From: Elusimicrobia bacterium GWC2_64_44
GTDB taxonomy: Bacteria; Elusimicrobiota; Elusimicrobia; Elusimicrobiales; UBA9959
Length of the DNA stretch: 64,000 bases
Assembly: GCA_001799845.1 (NCBI GenBank)
Contig: MGUG01000005.1
Location: 1 to 64,000 of the forward strand
Reading direction: 5' to 3'
This document shows, piece after piece, positions 32,568 through 41,435 of the stretch. A model generated the notes under the pieces. That model had not been told where the DNA came from, made no database searches, and saw nothing but the letters and a program-made list of their open reading frames with translations. Each line of letters starts with the position of its first letter. Position 1 is the first letter of the stretch. The position numbers were made by a program, and so were the translations under genes.

Positions 32568-33899
32568 ATGCCGGAAGAGGAAAACATACCGTTGATGGAC
32601 CTGGTGTTCAGCCTGGCCGACATGACGGACCTGGTCAGCCCCGACCTGGTGAACCATCACTTCGAGGTGGCGTATATCGCCGGGGAACTTGCCGGCGAGG
32701 CCGGCCTCTCCGCGGCCAGGCGCGCGGAGCTGGTGACCGCCGGGGCCCTGCACGACATAGGCGCCCTCTCGCTGGCGGAAAAGCTGGGGGCCATGCAGTT
32801 CGAGGCCAGCAATCCCCACCGCCACGCCGAGATGAGCTACCGGCTTTTAAAGACCTTCACTCCTTTCGACGAGCTGGCCAGGCTGGTGCGGTACCACCAC
32901 GCCCGCTGGGACGGCGGGGGCACAGGGCCGGACCGGCGCGACGTCCCGCTGGGCAGCCACATCCTGCACCTGGCCGACCGCGTGGCGGTGCTCAAGGACA
33001 AGCGCAGCCACATCCTTAACCAGTCGGGCAGGATACGGGAAAAGATAAAGAAGGAGTCCGGCGCCATGTTCCACCCCGACCTGGTGGACGCTTTTCTGCG
33101 GGCCTCGGAAAAGCCGGCCTTCTGGCTGAGCGTCGAGTCGCCGCGCGCCGAACTGGCGCGGCCGCGGGACGGGAACGGACAGGTACTGCGGCTGGATTCA
33201 TGCGAACTGCTGGCGCTTACCAGGCTGTTCGCCCATATCATAGACTTCAGGAGCCAGTTCACGGCAACCCATTCGGCCGGCGTGGCGGCGGTAGCCAAAG
33301 CGCTGGCCGGCCTTGCCGGGTTAAGCGTACGGGAATGCGGCCTGATGGAAATAGCCGGCCACCTGCACGACCTGGGAAAACTGGCCATTCCCGCGGAGAT
33401 ACTGGACAAGGAAGAGCCGCTGACCAGGGAGGAATTCAATGTCATCTATTCCCACCCGTTCCATACAGGGCGGGCGCTGCGCCGCATCCGCGGCCTGAGC
33501 GCCGTCACCACCTGGGCCGCCGACCATCACGAGCGCCTCGACGGGCGCGGCTACCCCTACCGCCTGCCGGCCGGGGACCTGCCGCTGGGTTCCAGGATCA
33601 CGGCGGTGGCTGACGTCTTCACCGCCATAGTTGAGGGCCGGCCTTACCAGGAGAAGATGGGGCCCGAGACCGCCATCAGCATAATCGGGCAGCTGGCGGA
33701 GAAGTCGCAGCTGGACCCGGCGCTGGCCGAGCTGCTGGCGGCCAATTCGACGCACATCGACGCCGAGAGGGCGCAAGTGCAGGCCTCCGCAGAGCGGGAG
33801 TACGAGGAGTTCTACCGGAGCGGAGGCGCGGATATCGACGGAAAATGCCGCCCGGAGCGCGAGGGCGCCGCGTCCGGCGCCAGGCAGGGAGGCTTATGA
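32568..33899 (+). CDS. Tandem HD / HD-GYP domain phosphodiesterase
   Basis: 443 residues with two HD-type domains. The first (about 20-150) has an HDIG at 62-65 and a YHH motif. The second (about 225-400) is a full HD-GYP with HDLGK at 267 and HHERLDGRGYP further on, the residues that define c-di-GMP hydrolases. A membrane anchor is absent. The stop overlaps the next gene (ATGA), which encodes a Cys-cluster PAS/ATPase protein, so the pair probably forms a sensor-effector unit that lowers c-di-GMP. No GGDEF protein was seen in the window. Confidence 0.9.
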   Translation: MPEEENIPLMDLVFSLADMTDLVSPDLVNHHFEVAYIAGELAGEAGLSAARRAELVTAGALHDIGALSLAEKLGAMQFEASNPHRHAEMSYRLLKTFTPFDELARLVRYHHARWDGGGTGPDRRDVPLGSHILHLADRVAVLKDKRSHILNQSGRIREKIKKESGAMFHPDLVDAFLRASEKPAFWLSVESPRAELARPRDGNGQVLRLDSCELLALTRLFAHIIDFRSQFTATHSAGVAAVAKALAGLAGLSVRECGLMEIAGHLHDLGKLAIPAEILDKEEPLTREEFNVIYSHPFHTGRALRRIRGLSAVTTWAADHHERLDGRGYPYRLPAGDLPLGSRITAVADVFTAIVEGRPYQEKMGPETAISIIGQLAEKSQLDPALAELLAANSTHIDAERAQVQASAEREYEEFYRSGGADIDGKCRPEREGAASGARQGGL

Positions 33900-35020
33900 C
33901 AGAAACTCTCCCTACCAGTTATTTGCCGGCGGAGCGGGCTTCGGCCGCCGAATTAGCCCGCCAGGCCGGCAAGCTCCCCAGGACGGAGGTGTCCTTCGAG
34001 GCGCTCGACAGCCTGCAGTCGTTCTGCATGGTGCTCAACCGGTTCCGGCAGGTCGTGCACATAAACAAGTCCTTCCTGGCGTTCCTGAAAGAGTACGGCA
34101 TGGAGGGCCTCGTAGGCAAAAGGCCCGGGGACCTGTTCGGCTGCCTGCACGCCTCCCAGACGCCGGGCGGCTGCGGCACCACCGATTTCTGCCGCCGCTG
34201 CGGCTCCGCCGTGGCGCTGGGAGAAGCGCTCCGCGGGCGGGATGCGCTGAAAGAATGCCGCATATTGTCCAGGCGGAGCGGGGAAGACCTGGACCTGCGC
34301 GTTAGCGTGCACCCGTTCGCCTACGGAGGTGAAGAGTTCATCCTGATGTCGGTGGACGACATCAGCGCGGAAAAGCGCAGGGAAGCCCTGGAGCGCCTGC
34401 TCTTCAAGGACCTGCTGGAAACTGCCGGCAGCGTGCGCGGGCTGGTAGACCTGCTCGTAGAGGAGCGCGCCGGCGACCCGCTGGCACAGGCGACGGCCGC
34501 GGCCGCGGGACGGCTGCTCGAACGCATTTTCTCGCAGAAGGAACTGGACGCGGCCGAGCGGGGCGAGCTGTTCCTCAGGATCACCGGGGCTTCCGCGGCG
34601 GGGCTCCTCTCCGACGTGGCCGCCGCGGCCGGCGAGGGCGAGGAGGCCAACGGCAAGAAGATCGTGGTGGCCGGGGATCGCCAGGACGTGGAACTGCGCA
34701 CCGACAAGGCCCTGGTGACGCGCGTGCTCGGCCACCTGGTCAAGAACGCCCTGGAAGCTGAACGCACGGGCGCGACGATAACCCTTACCAGCCGCGCGAC
34801 GCAAGAGGGCGCGGCCTTCATAGTGCGCAACCCGGCCGTCATGCCGGAAGAGGCGCGCCTGCAGGTGTTCCAGCGCTCCTTCTCGAGCAAGGGCCCCGGC
34901 CGCGGCCTCGGGACCTACGGGGTAAGGCTTTTCACGGAGAAATATCTGCATGGCAAAGTCTCGTTCACCAGCGGGACCGGCGGCACGGAGTTCCGCGCGG
35001 AGATCCCGGCGGAGATCTGA
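33896..35020 (+). CDS. PAS/HATPase kinase-like protein lacking phosphoacceptor His
   Basis: 374 residues; GGGAGG precedes ATG 33896, which overlaps the HD-GYP stop. A PAS-like domain holds a Cys cluster (C83, C93, C99, C102 in GGCGTTDFCRRCG), suiting a metal or redox sensor. The dimerisation helix reads LLFKDLLETAGSVRGL. Related proteins have FFHD here, so the phosphoacceptor His is replaced by Lys171. The ATPase domain keeps the N box (LVKNALEAE) and a shortened GRGLGTYG motif. It cannot autophosphorylate in the classical way and may act as a ligand- or ATP-dependent regulator, or a phosphatase. Confidence 0.82.
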   Translation: MTETLPTSYLPAERASAAELARQAGKLPRTEVSFEALDSLQSFCMVLNRFRQVVHINKSFLAFLKEYGMEGLVGKRPGDLFGCLHASQTPGGCGTTDFCRRCGSAVALGEALRGRDALKECRILSRRSGEDLDLRVSVHPFAYGGEEFILMSVDDISAEKRREALERLLFKDLLETAGSVRGLVDLLVEERAGDPLAQATAAAAGRLLERIFSQKELDAAERGELFLRITGASAAGLLSDVAAAAGEGEEANGKKIVVAGDRQDVELRTDKALVTRVLGHLVKNALEAERTGATITLTSRATQEGAAFIVRNPAVMPEEARLQVFQRSFSSKGPGRGLGTYGVRLFTEKYLHGKVSFTSGTGGTEFRAEIPAEI

Positions 35021-35047
35021 GAGGACCCGACGACAGGAGGAAAACAT

Positions 35048-35950
35048 ATGAAGATAGGGATCATCGGCTTGGGCAAGATGGGCGGCAACATGGCCCGCCG
35101 GCTGCTGAGGAAAGGCGTAGAGGTGGCGGCCTACAATACCAGCCCGGGGAAGACGCAGCAGTTGGCCGCGGAGGGCGCGCAGGCCGCCTTCAGCCTGGAG
35201 GAACTGGTGGCCGGCCTGGGCTCGCCGGCGCGGGTGTGGCTGATGCTGCCCTCCGGCCAGCCCACGGAAGACACTGTGATAAAACTGGCGGGGCTGCTGA
35301 AGCCCGGCGACATGCTGATAGAGGGCGGCAACAGCAACTACAAGGATTCGGTGCGGCGGGCGGCGCTGCTTAAGGAAAAGGGGATCCGCTTCGTGGACGC
35401 TGGCGTCTCCGGCGGGATCTGGGGCCTGGAAAAAGGCTACTGCATAATGACCGGCGGCGAGGCCGAGGACTTCCGGACCATAGAGCCGCTGCTCAAAGCC
35501 CTCTGCTGCGAGAAGGGCTACATGCACTGCGGCGCGTCCGGCAGCGGCCATTTCACCAAGATGGTACATAATGGTATCGAGTACGGCATGATGGAGGCTT
35601 ACGGCGAGGGCTTCGAGCTCATCAAGGCCTCGCCCTACGGCGCGATGGACCTGGCCGCGGTGTCGGACCTCTGGAACGCAGGCAGCGTGGTGCGCTCCTG
35701 GCTGCTTGAGCTGGCCGGCAACGCGTTCAGGAAGGACCCCGGCCTGGACAAGGTGGCCGGCTGGGTGGAAGATTCGGGCGAAGGGCGCTGGACCGTGCAG
35801 GAGGCCGTGGAGCGGGGCGTAGCCCTGCCGGTGATAACCCTGTCGCTCTTCAAGCGCTTCAGCTCCAAGAAGCCGGAGGAGTTCTCCGACAAGCTGATAG
35901 CCGCCCTCCGCAACGAATTCGGCGGACACGGAGTAAAAGCCAGGGGCTGA
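35048..35950 (+). CDS. gnd: 6-phosphogluconate dehydrogenase (decarboxylating), short form
   Basis: 300 residues, the short GndA/YqeC-like type. An N-terminal GLGKMGGNMARR nucleotide fold, EGGNSNYKDS, the substrate loop DAGVSGGIWGLEKGYC and the catalytic segment GHFTKMVHNGIEYG are intact. It oxidatively decarboxylates 6-phosphogluconate to ribulose 5-phosphate with NAD(P)+ in the cytoplasm. An excellent ribosome site (GGAGGAAAACAT) precedes the ATG. zwf follows after 14 bases. Confidence 0.95.
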   Translation: MKIGIIGLGKMGGNMARRLLRKGVEVAAYNTSPGKTQQLAAEGAQAAFSLEELVAGLGSPARVWLMLPSGQPTEDTVIKLAGLLKPGDMLIEGGNSNYKDSVRRAALLKEKGIRFVDAGVSGGIWGLEKGYCIMTGGEAEDFRTIEPLLKALCCEKGYMHCGASGSGHFTKMVHNGIEYGMMEAYGEGFELIKASPYGAMDLAAVSDLWNAGSVVRSWLLELAGNAFRKDPGLDKVAGWVEDSGEGRWTVQEAVERGVALPVITLSLFKRFSSKKPEEFSDKLIAALRNEFGGHGVKARG

Positions 35951-35964
35951 GAGCCGGAGACAAT

Positions 35965-37479
35965 ATGGAGCACAAAGTCGGTTTTTGCATAGAGACAATA
36001 CCGGGCGACTGCGGCGCGGTCCTCTTCGGGGGCACCGGCGACCTGGCGGCCCGCAAGATCCTGCCGGCCTTCTTCAACCTCTACAGGACGAAGCTGCTGC
36101 CGCGCAAGTTCTACCTGGCCGCCTGCGGCAGGACGGCCATGGACACCGCCGCCTACCGGGCTTCAGTGAAGGAAAAGCTGAAGCGGTTCTGCGGCAACGC
36201 CGGGGAGGCGGACCTGGCGGGCTTCCTGGAGCTGGTCAGCTACGTCAAGGCGGACTATGACAGCCCCGGCTTTTTCACGGCCCTGGCCGCGGAGCTGGAC
36301 CGGCTGGACGCCGGGACAGGCGTGTTCAAGCGCCGGTTCTTCTACCTGGCTACCCCCCCGGCCTCGTTCCTGCAGATCGCCCGCCGCCTGAAGGCGGCCG
36401 GCCTGCTCGACGAGACCGGCGCTCCGGGCGCCTGGGCGCGCATACTCATAGAGAAACCGTACGGCTACAATCTGGCCAGCGCCATAGAGCTGGACAAAGA
36501 ACTCGCGCTCAACGCCGGCGAGGAGCAGGTCTACCGCATCGACCATTACCTGATGAAGGAGACCATCCAGAACATCCTGACGCTGCGGTCCGTCAACAAC
36601 ATCTTCGAGGGCACGTGGAACGGGCGGTTCATCGACAACGTGCAGATCACCGTGTTCGAGGACCTGGGCGTGGAAGGCCGGGCGGATTATTTCAACACCA
36701 TGGGCACGGCCAGGGACATGCTCAGCCACATCTTCCAGATGGCCGCTATCGTGGCGATGGAACTTCCCGCCTCCTTCAGGGACATGGGGGTGAAGGAGGC
36801 CAAGGCCAGGCTCTTCTCCAGCGTGCGCAAGCTCTCGGAGGAGGACATAGTGAAGAACACCGTGCGCGGCCAGTACGGCCCCGGCGGGAAAAAGGCGGGC
36901 GCGGAGCTCGCCGGCTACCGACAGGGCGCCGGGGTGACCCCGGATTCGGACACCGAGACTTTCTTCGCCATGAAGTTCTACATAGACAACGAGCGCTGGC
37001 GGGGCGTGCCTTTCTATGTGCGCGTGGGCAAGCGCATGCCCGGCAAAAAGACCCGGATCGTGATCGAATATAAAAAAAGCGACGGCGGGGTCTTCGGCTT
37101 CGCCGGGCTGGATTACACCAACGTCCTGCACATGAACATCCAGCCGGAGGAGAGCCTGATCCTGTCGCTCAACACCAAGCACCCTGGGCCCAAGCTCTGC
37201 TTCACCCGCCGCGACATCAAGCTGAACTACCGCCAGCACACGGAGGAGTACGACGTGCCCGGCGACTACGAGCGCCTGCTGCTCGACGCCATGGCCGGGG
37301 ACCAGACGCTCTTTGTGAGCTCCGGGGACATGAATTTCATGTGGAATTTCATAACGCCCATAGTGGAGCTCTGGCGCAACCGACCGGAGCTGGCGCCGCT
37401 GCTTTTCTACCCGTCGCTGAGCGCCGGGCCGAAAGAAGCGGGGCTGCTGCTCAAGAAAGACGGCAGGGCCTGGCACTAG
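35965..37479 (+). CDS. zwf: Glucose-6-phosphate dehydrogenase
   Basis: 504 residues, normal family length. The NADP-binding fold (FGGTGDLAARKILPAFF) follows a short extra N-terminus, and the active-site signature RIDHYLMKETIQNI carries the catalytic His. Later motifs (RGVPFYVRVGKRMPGKKT) are typical. It makes 6-phosphogluconolactone and NADPH, the entry step of the oxidative pentose phosphate pathway, and could supply the NADPH used by the flavoprotein at 7223 (inference). It forms an operon with gnd and the ferritin-like gene 22 bases downstream. Confidence 0.96.
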   Translation: MEHKVGFCIETIPGDCGAVLFGGTGDLAARKILPAFFNLYRTKLLPRKFYLAACGRTAMDTAAYRASVKEKLKRFCGNAGEADLAGFLELVSYVKADYDSPGFFTALAAELDRLDAGTGVFKRRFFYLATPPASFLQIARRLKAAGLLDETGAPGAWARILIEKPYGYNLASAIELDKELALNAGEEQVYRIDHYLMKETIQNILTLRSVNNIFEGTWNGRFIDNVQITVFEDLGVEGRADYFNTMGTARDMLSHIFQMAAIVAMELPASFRDMGVKEAKARLFSSVRKLSEEDIVKNTVRGQYGPGGKKAGAELAGYRQGAGVTPDSDTETFFAMKFYIDNERWRGVPFYVRVGKRMPGKKTRIVIEYKKSDGGVFGFAGLDYTNVLHMNIQPEESLILSLNTKHPGPKLCFTRRDIKLNYRQHTEEYDVPGDYERLLLDAMAGDQTLFVSSGDMNFMWNFITPIVELWRNRPELAPLLFYPSLSAGPKEAGLLLKKDGRAWH

Positions 37480-37501
37480 CGCCGGGCCAAAGGAGGAGAC
37501 G

Positions 37502-37978
37502 ATGGAAAACGAGACGATGAAGAACGTAGGGGACGTGCTGGACCTGATGGCCCTGGCCGAGGCCAGGGTCCGGAATTTTTACAGGGCCTGCGCCGCCCAA
37601 TGGGAGCGGGACCGGGAATTCTGGCTGACCCTGGCCGCCGAGGAGGACACGCATTACGCCACGGCCATCCGCCTGTGCCGCCTGGCCGAGGCAAAGCCCG
37701 AAGACTACACCCTGGAAAGCGGGTTCAGCGCGGAGGCCTACCGGTCCTTCGCCGAAGTGATCAGGGACAACACGCTGGCCGTCTCCAGCGGCGCCATGGA
37801 AGAAACGGAAGCCGTGCATACCGCCCAGATGATAGAGAACAGCATCCTGGAAAGCAGCGTGCTGCGGGCGGTGCGCACGGAAAACAAAGAGTTCCAGGCC
37901 CTGCTCTCCGGCATGGCGGATCAGACCCGGGAGCACGCGGCCATGGTTAAAGCCAGGTTCGCCGGCGTGATCAGGTAG
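37502..37978 (+). CDS. Ferritin-like (rubrerythrin-family) protein
   Basis: 158 residues, all helical, with a GGAGGAGAC ribosome site. Candidate diiron ligands are spread over four helices (LAEARVRNFY, AAEEDTHYA, ENSILESSV, QTREHAAMV). There is no rubredoxin domain. The first helix lacks the exact E-x(6)-Y pattern, so metal binding is likely but not certain. Association with gnd-zwf suggests a peroxide or iron role supported by NADPH (inference). It ends 8 bases from the convergent mltC-like gene, with no obvious terminator between them. Confidence 0.72.
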   Translation: MENETMKNVGDVLDLMALAEARVRNFYRACAAQWERDREFWLTLAAEEDTHYATAIRLCRLAEAKPEDYTLESGFSAEAYRSFAEVIRDNTLAVSSGAMEETEAVHTAQMIENSILESSVLRAVRTENKEFQALLSGMADQTREHAAMVKARFAGVIR

Positions 37979-37986
37979 CGCTCCCG

Positions 37987-39051
37987 TCAGATATCCCCGT
38001 AAAGCTCCATCCTGCCGAGCACCCTGGGCAGGTAATACCGTGTCTCCACGGGGGCGCGCGCGCGGATCAGCTTAAGCGCCTCCGCCGTGCTGAGCGCCTC
38101 GAAGTCCCCCCTGGGCAGGATGCGCCTTTTCACGTAATACGGGCCGCAGTTGTAGGCGGCGATGCTGAGCATCCGGCGGTTATCCGCGTTCTTAAGCTCC
38201 CCGAAATACCTCACCTTGAGCATGTGCAGGTAAGCCGAACCCAGCAGGATGTTGTAGTCCGAGTCGAAGAGCTGGTCGGGCGGTATGGGGCGCTCTGTTT
38301 TCGCCTGGCGCAGGAACCTGTCGGCTTCGGAGGCCGCCTCGGGCATCAGCTGCATCAGGCCGCGGGCCCCCGTGCGGGACACGCACATCGGGTTGAAGTT
38401 GGACTCGCTGTGGATGACCGCGTAGAGCATAGAGGGCTTCAGGTCGAACCGCTTCGCGCATTCCTCCACCTTCGCCTTGTACCGCCGGGCCCTCACCTTC
38501 ATGTGGTCGGGCACCAGGTCGAACTGCACCTTCACCCGCAGCCTGGGTTTGCGGTCCTTGCCGAGCACCGGTTTCTCGTCCACCACCATCTGCGGTATCA
38601 GGTGATGCTCGGTGAACCTGGCCGCGTCCTTGGCCTGGACCAGGAACTTATGGTCCGGGTCCTGGACCTGATCGGTCAGCACCGGGGGCCTGCCCGGTTC
38701 GGCCCTGGTGAGCATCCGTTCCACCTGCCGGGCCACCTTCTCCTGGGCCTGTGCGCGCACCTTGCCCCACTGCTCCGCGTCCAGTTCGCCGTATTGCGTG
38801 CCCCCCGCCGCGCCCGGCTCGGAGGCCGGCACCGGGATCAGGGCCTGCACCTCGAAGCGGCCCTTCTCGAAATCCACCCGGCTGAACGAGTCGCCGCTCT
38901 CGCAATAATCCACCCATTCATTGCGGCCGGACTCGTACACCTCCGGCCACAGCTGCCGCCGGATGTCCGTGTCCTGGCCCCCCGGCGCAGGCGTGAAGAG
39001 CAGCGGCGCGCAGCAGGCCGCTAGCAGCCCTGTCAGCGATCCAAGTTTCAT
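37987..39051 (-). CDS. mltC: MltC-type lytic murein transglycosylase lipoprotein
   Basis: 354 residues from ATG 39051 (GGGGAG before it). The N-terminus (MKLGSLTGLLAAC) contains a lipobox LAAC, so a lipid anchor is likely. An N-terminal DUF3393-like domain is followed by an SLT catalytic domain with the active Glu in AVIHSESNFNP, GLMQLMP and AYNCGPYYVKRRI. It cleaves the MurNAc-GlcNAc bond of peptidoglycan to form 1,6-anhydro products. Confidence 0.9.
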   Translation of the reverse strand: MKLGSLTGLLAACCAPLLFTPAPGGQDTDIRRQLWPEVYESGRNEWVDYCESGDSFSRVDFEKGRFEVQALIPVPASEPGAAGGTQYGELDAEQWGKVRAQAQEKVARQVERMLTRAEPGRPPVLTDQVQDPDHKFLVQAKDAARFTEHHLIPQMVVDEKPVLGKDRKPRLRVKVQFDLVPDHMKVRARRYKAKVEECAKRFDLKPSMLYAVIHSESNFNPMCVSRTGARGLMQLMPEAASEADRFLRQAKTERPIPPDQLFDSDYNILLGSAYLHMLKVRYFGELKNADNRRMLSIAAYNCGPYYVKRRILPRGDFEALSTAEALKLIRARAPVETRYYLPRVLGRMELYGDI

Positions 39052-39309
39052 GGTCACTCCCCGCGCGGCGGACCGCGCACCCCCCAGCACCTATAGTTTA
39101 ACGCGCGGAGCGGCGCGCCGGAAGAGTGGCGTTCCGCAATCAGTTCGCCTTCTTCTCCGGGCGGACTCTTTCAGGCGGGCGAAGAAAAGTCAATCGAAAG
39201 CAGAAAGGGCCGCTTATCCCCCCGCTCCCCTTATCCTAGACTAGATGCTGGGAGAGGAGGTTCCCTGGATACGGCCCCGCTTACGCCGGGGCGCATACAG
39301 GATAATTTT
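39052..39309. promoter_or_regulatory. Divergent region carrying conserved element A
   Basis: 258 bases between divergent mltC-like and Ku-like genes. Positions 39131-39218 align with 44140-44230, another divergent intergenic region. Shared blocks are TCCGCAATC, AAGTCAA, AAAGC-GAA and GCCGCTTAT in the same order and nearly the same spacing. No protein-coding frame is evident. Confidence 0.55.
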
Positions 39310-39945
39310 ATGTCCGCAACTAACTGGACCGGGAGCATCCGCTTCGGCGAGACCGAGGTGCCGGTAAAAATACGGCCCGCCGCGGGCCGGGAGAGCGCGG
39401 AGCCGGAAAGCGGCAGGCGCATAGAGGTCTGCGAATTCATAAAAACCAGGGAGATAGACCCGGTCTTCCTGGAGCGCGTCTGTTACCTGGAGCCGGCCGG
39501 CCCGGCCCGGGGCTACGACGCCCTGGTCGCGGCGCTCAGGGAAAAGCAGGCCGAGGGCGTCTGTATCTGGACCGTAGGGAAGCGCGCCTGCCTGGCCTCG
39601 CTGCGGGCCGCCGGGAAGTCCCTCATGCTGAGCGTGCTGAGATACGCCGACGCGGAGCCGGAGGAATTCCCGAGGCGGAAAGAGGGGCCGGCCTGCATGG
39701 AATACGGCCCGGGCCGCGGACTCACCGCCGGTAGGCCGGAGCCGGCCGGCGCAGCTGCGGCAAAGAAGCCCGCCCACGGGTTCAGGTTCGCCTTCGGGCC
39801 GGGAGCGGCCGCCTGCCTGAACCGGCTGCTGGACGCCCGGGCGGAGACCGCCTTTTTCGCGCGCGCCCTCGGCGGGCTGGAAGCAGGGGCGCCCTCACAC
39901 GCGCCAGGGACCGGCGGGAAACGCGCCCGCGCTTCAGGCTCATGA
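39310..39945 (+). CDS. Shortened Ku-like DNA-end-binding protein
   Basis: 211 residues against about 260-300 for bacterial Ku. The start (WTGSIRFGETEVPVKI) matches the Ku opening strand WKGSISFGLVNVPVK. After about 30 residues it jumps to the equivalent of the Ku core: ICEFI-type strand, TREIDPVFLERVCYLEP, GYDALVAALREK, VGKRACLASLR and LMLSVLRYAD. The block between, which in bacterial Ku carries the conserved Cys/Tyr-rich loop, is missing. The C-terminus is a divergent Ala/Gly-rich tail. Bacterial Ku bridges double-strand breaks and recruits LigD; no ligase is in the window. The stop overlaps the next gene (ATGA). It may be a mini-Ku or a decayed copy. Confidence 0.7.
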   Translation: MSATNWTGSIRFGETEVPVKIRPAAGRESAEPESGRRIEVCEFIKTREIDPVFLERVCYLEPAGPARGYDALVAALREKQAEGVCIWTVGKRACLASLRAAGKSLMLSVLRYADAEPEEFPRRKEGPACMEYGPGRGLTAGRPEPAGAAAAKKPAHGFRFAFGPGAAACLNRLLDARAETAFFARALGGLEAGAPSHAPGTGGKRARASGS

Positions 39946-40712
39946 CCCGCTTTAACGCGCTTATGCTGCTGACGTTCGCGGCCGCGCTGGCAGCCTGCGC
40001 CACGGTGCCCTACACCAACCGGCACCAGTTCAACGTCATCTCCGCGGCCGAAGAGGACAAACTGGGGCTGCAGGCCTGGCAGGAGATACTTTCAAAAGCG
40101 AAGTTGTCGGAAGACGCGCAGGCCTCGGCGCTGGTAGAACGCGTCGGGCGCCGCATCGCCGACGCGTCCGCGCAGCCCGGCTACGACTGGCAGTTCAAGC
40201 TGATAGACGAGCCCGGCACGGTGAACGCCTTCTGCCTGCCGGGCGGCAGGGTGGCGGTCTACAGCGGCATCCTGCCGGTGACGGAGAACGAGGCGGGGCT
40301 GGCCGTGGTGATGGCCCACGAGGTGGCGCACGCGCTGGCGCATCACGGCGCCGAGCGCATGAGCCAGGGCGGGCTGGTGCGCCTGGGCGGGGCGGCGCTG
40401 CAGGCCGGCATGGCCGGCAAGGACCCGGCGGCGCAGAAGCAGGTGCTCAACGCTTTCGGGCTGGGGACCAGCGTGGGCGTGCTGCTGCCGTTCAGCCGCA
40501 GCCACGAGGCCGAGGCGGACCGCATAGGGCTTATCCTCATGGCGAAGGCCGGCTACGACCCGCGCGCCGCGGCGCCGTTCTGGCGCCGCATGAAGGCCGG
40601 CGGCGGGGCCAAGCCTCCGGAGCTGCTTTCTACGCACCCGTCGGACGAAAAGCGCATAAAGCGCATCGAGGCGGCGCTGCCGGAGGCGCTGAAGCATTAC
40701 CGGCCGCAATGA
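39942..40712 (+). CDS. M48-family zinc metalloprotease lipoprotein
   Basis: 256 residues. The N-terminus (MTRFNALMLLTFAAALAAC) has a lipobox LAAC. The zinc motif HEVAH is at 126-130 with the third ligand in EAEADRIG, the M48B/Oma1-LoiP-type layout. It likely degrades misfolded or oxidised envelope proteins on the periplasmic side. It overlaps the Ku-like gene by four bases and is followed after 38 bases by an exported rubrerythrin, suggesting a stress-response unit. Confidence 0.92.
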   Translation: MTRFNALMLLTFAAALAACATVPYTNRHQFNVISAAEEDKLGLQAWQEILSKAKLSEDAQASALVERVGRRIADASAQPGYDWQFKLIDEPGTVNAFCLPGGRVAVYSGILPVTENEAGLAVVMAHEVAHALAHHGAERMSQGGLVRLGGAALQAGMAGKDPAAQKQVLNAFGLGTSVGVLLPFSRSHEAEADRIGLILMAKAGYDPRAAAPFWRRMKAGGGAKPPELLSTHPSDEKRIKRIEAALPEALKHYRPQ

Positions 40713-40750
40713 CCGGCGGAGCCGCGAACGCAGTACACAGGGGGAACGAT

Positions 40751-41350
40751 ATGAACCAGACATACGGGATGATCTTTCTGGGGCTGACCCTGGCCGCGCT
40801 GGCCACGGCCGCCGGCAGCGAAGCCACACGCCGGGACCTGGAGGCGGCTTACAACTCGGAGACCAACGCGAAGCTGCGCTACGAGGCTTTTGCGGCGAAA
40901 GCCGAAGAGGAGGGCTACCCGGGCGCCGCCGGGGCTTTCAAGGCCCTGGCTTACTCGGAAAGGGTCCACGCTACAAATCACTCCAACGCGCTCGCGGCGC
41001 TGGGCGTCAGGATGACGGAGACGGACACCAAATACCTGGTGAAGAACACTAAGGATAACCTGACCGCCGCGCTCAAGATGGAAAAACGGGAGAGCGTCAA
41101 AGTCTATCCCGCCTACCTCATCCATGCCATGGCCGATGGCAACGAGCAGGCGAGCACCAGCTTCAAGGGCGCGCTTGCTTCTGAACGCACCCATGTGAAG
41201 CTGCTGGAAAAGCTTCAGGAAGCGGGCGCGGATTGGAAGAAAAAGCTGATGATACTGGTCTGTAAGACCTGCGGCTACACCTCGGAGGACGAGGACCTGA
41301 AAACCTGCCCGTTCTGCTCGCACCCGCGCGAACAGTTCGCCAGGTTCTGA
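40751..41350 (+). CDS. Exported rubrerythrin (copy 2)
   Basis: 199 residues from ATG 40751 (AGGGGGAACGAT before it) with a signal peptide (MNQTYGMIFLGLTLAALATAA). Same architecture and length as the copy at 31722: diiron helices (NSETNAKLRY, YSERVHATNH, YPAYLIHA, ASERTH) and a C-terminal rubredoxin domain (CKTCGYTS, CPFCSHP). Gene family and residue pattern indicate peroxide reduction in the periplasm. The two copies are clearly paralogous yet diverged, so the duplication is not recent. Confidence 0.9.
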   Translation: MNQTYGMIFLGLTLAALATAAGSEATRRDLEAAYNSETNAKLRYEAFAAKAEEEGYPGAAGAFKALAYSERVHATNHSNALAALGVRMTETDTKYLVKNTKDNLTAALKMEKRESVKVYPAYLIHAMADGNEQASTSFKGALASERTHVKLLEKLQEAGADWKKKLMILVCKTCGYTSEDEDLKTCPFCSHPREQFARF

Positions 41351-41367
41351 GGCCTGGCAGAAACTTT

Positions 41368-41404
41368 CCGCCCGCGTTCCTTTAGGAGCGCGGGCGGTTC
41401 TTTA
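41368..41404 (+). terminator. Intrinsic terminator after rubrerythrin copy 2
   Basis: A 13-bp stem CCGCCCGCGTTCC / GGAGCGCGGGCGG (one G-T pair) with loop TTTA, followed by TTCTTTAT. It lies 18 bases past the stop and ends the Ku-M48-rubrerythrin transcript. Confidence 0.8.
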
Positions 41405-41435
41405 TGGGTTTACGGGACCAGGCAGGGGCGAGACG

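Noticed and set aside
33953..35998. 681-codon minus-strand frame opposite the kinase-like and gnd genes
   Set aside because: Antisense to two well-supported genes; no domain and no ribosome site.
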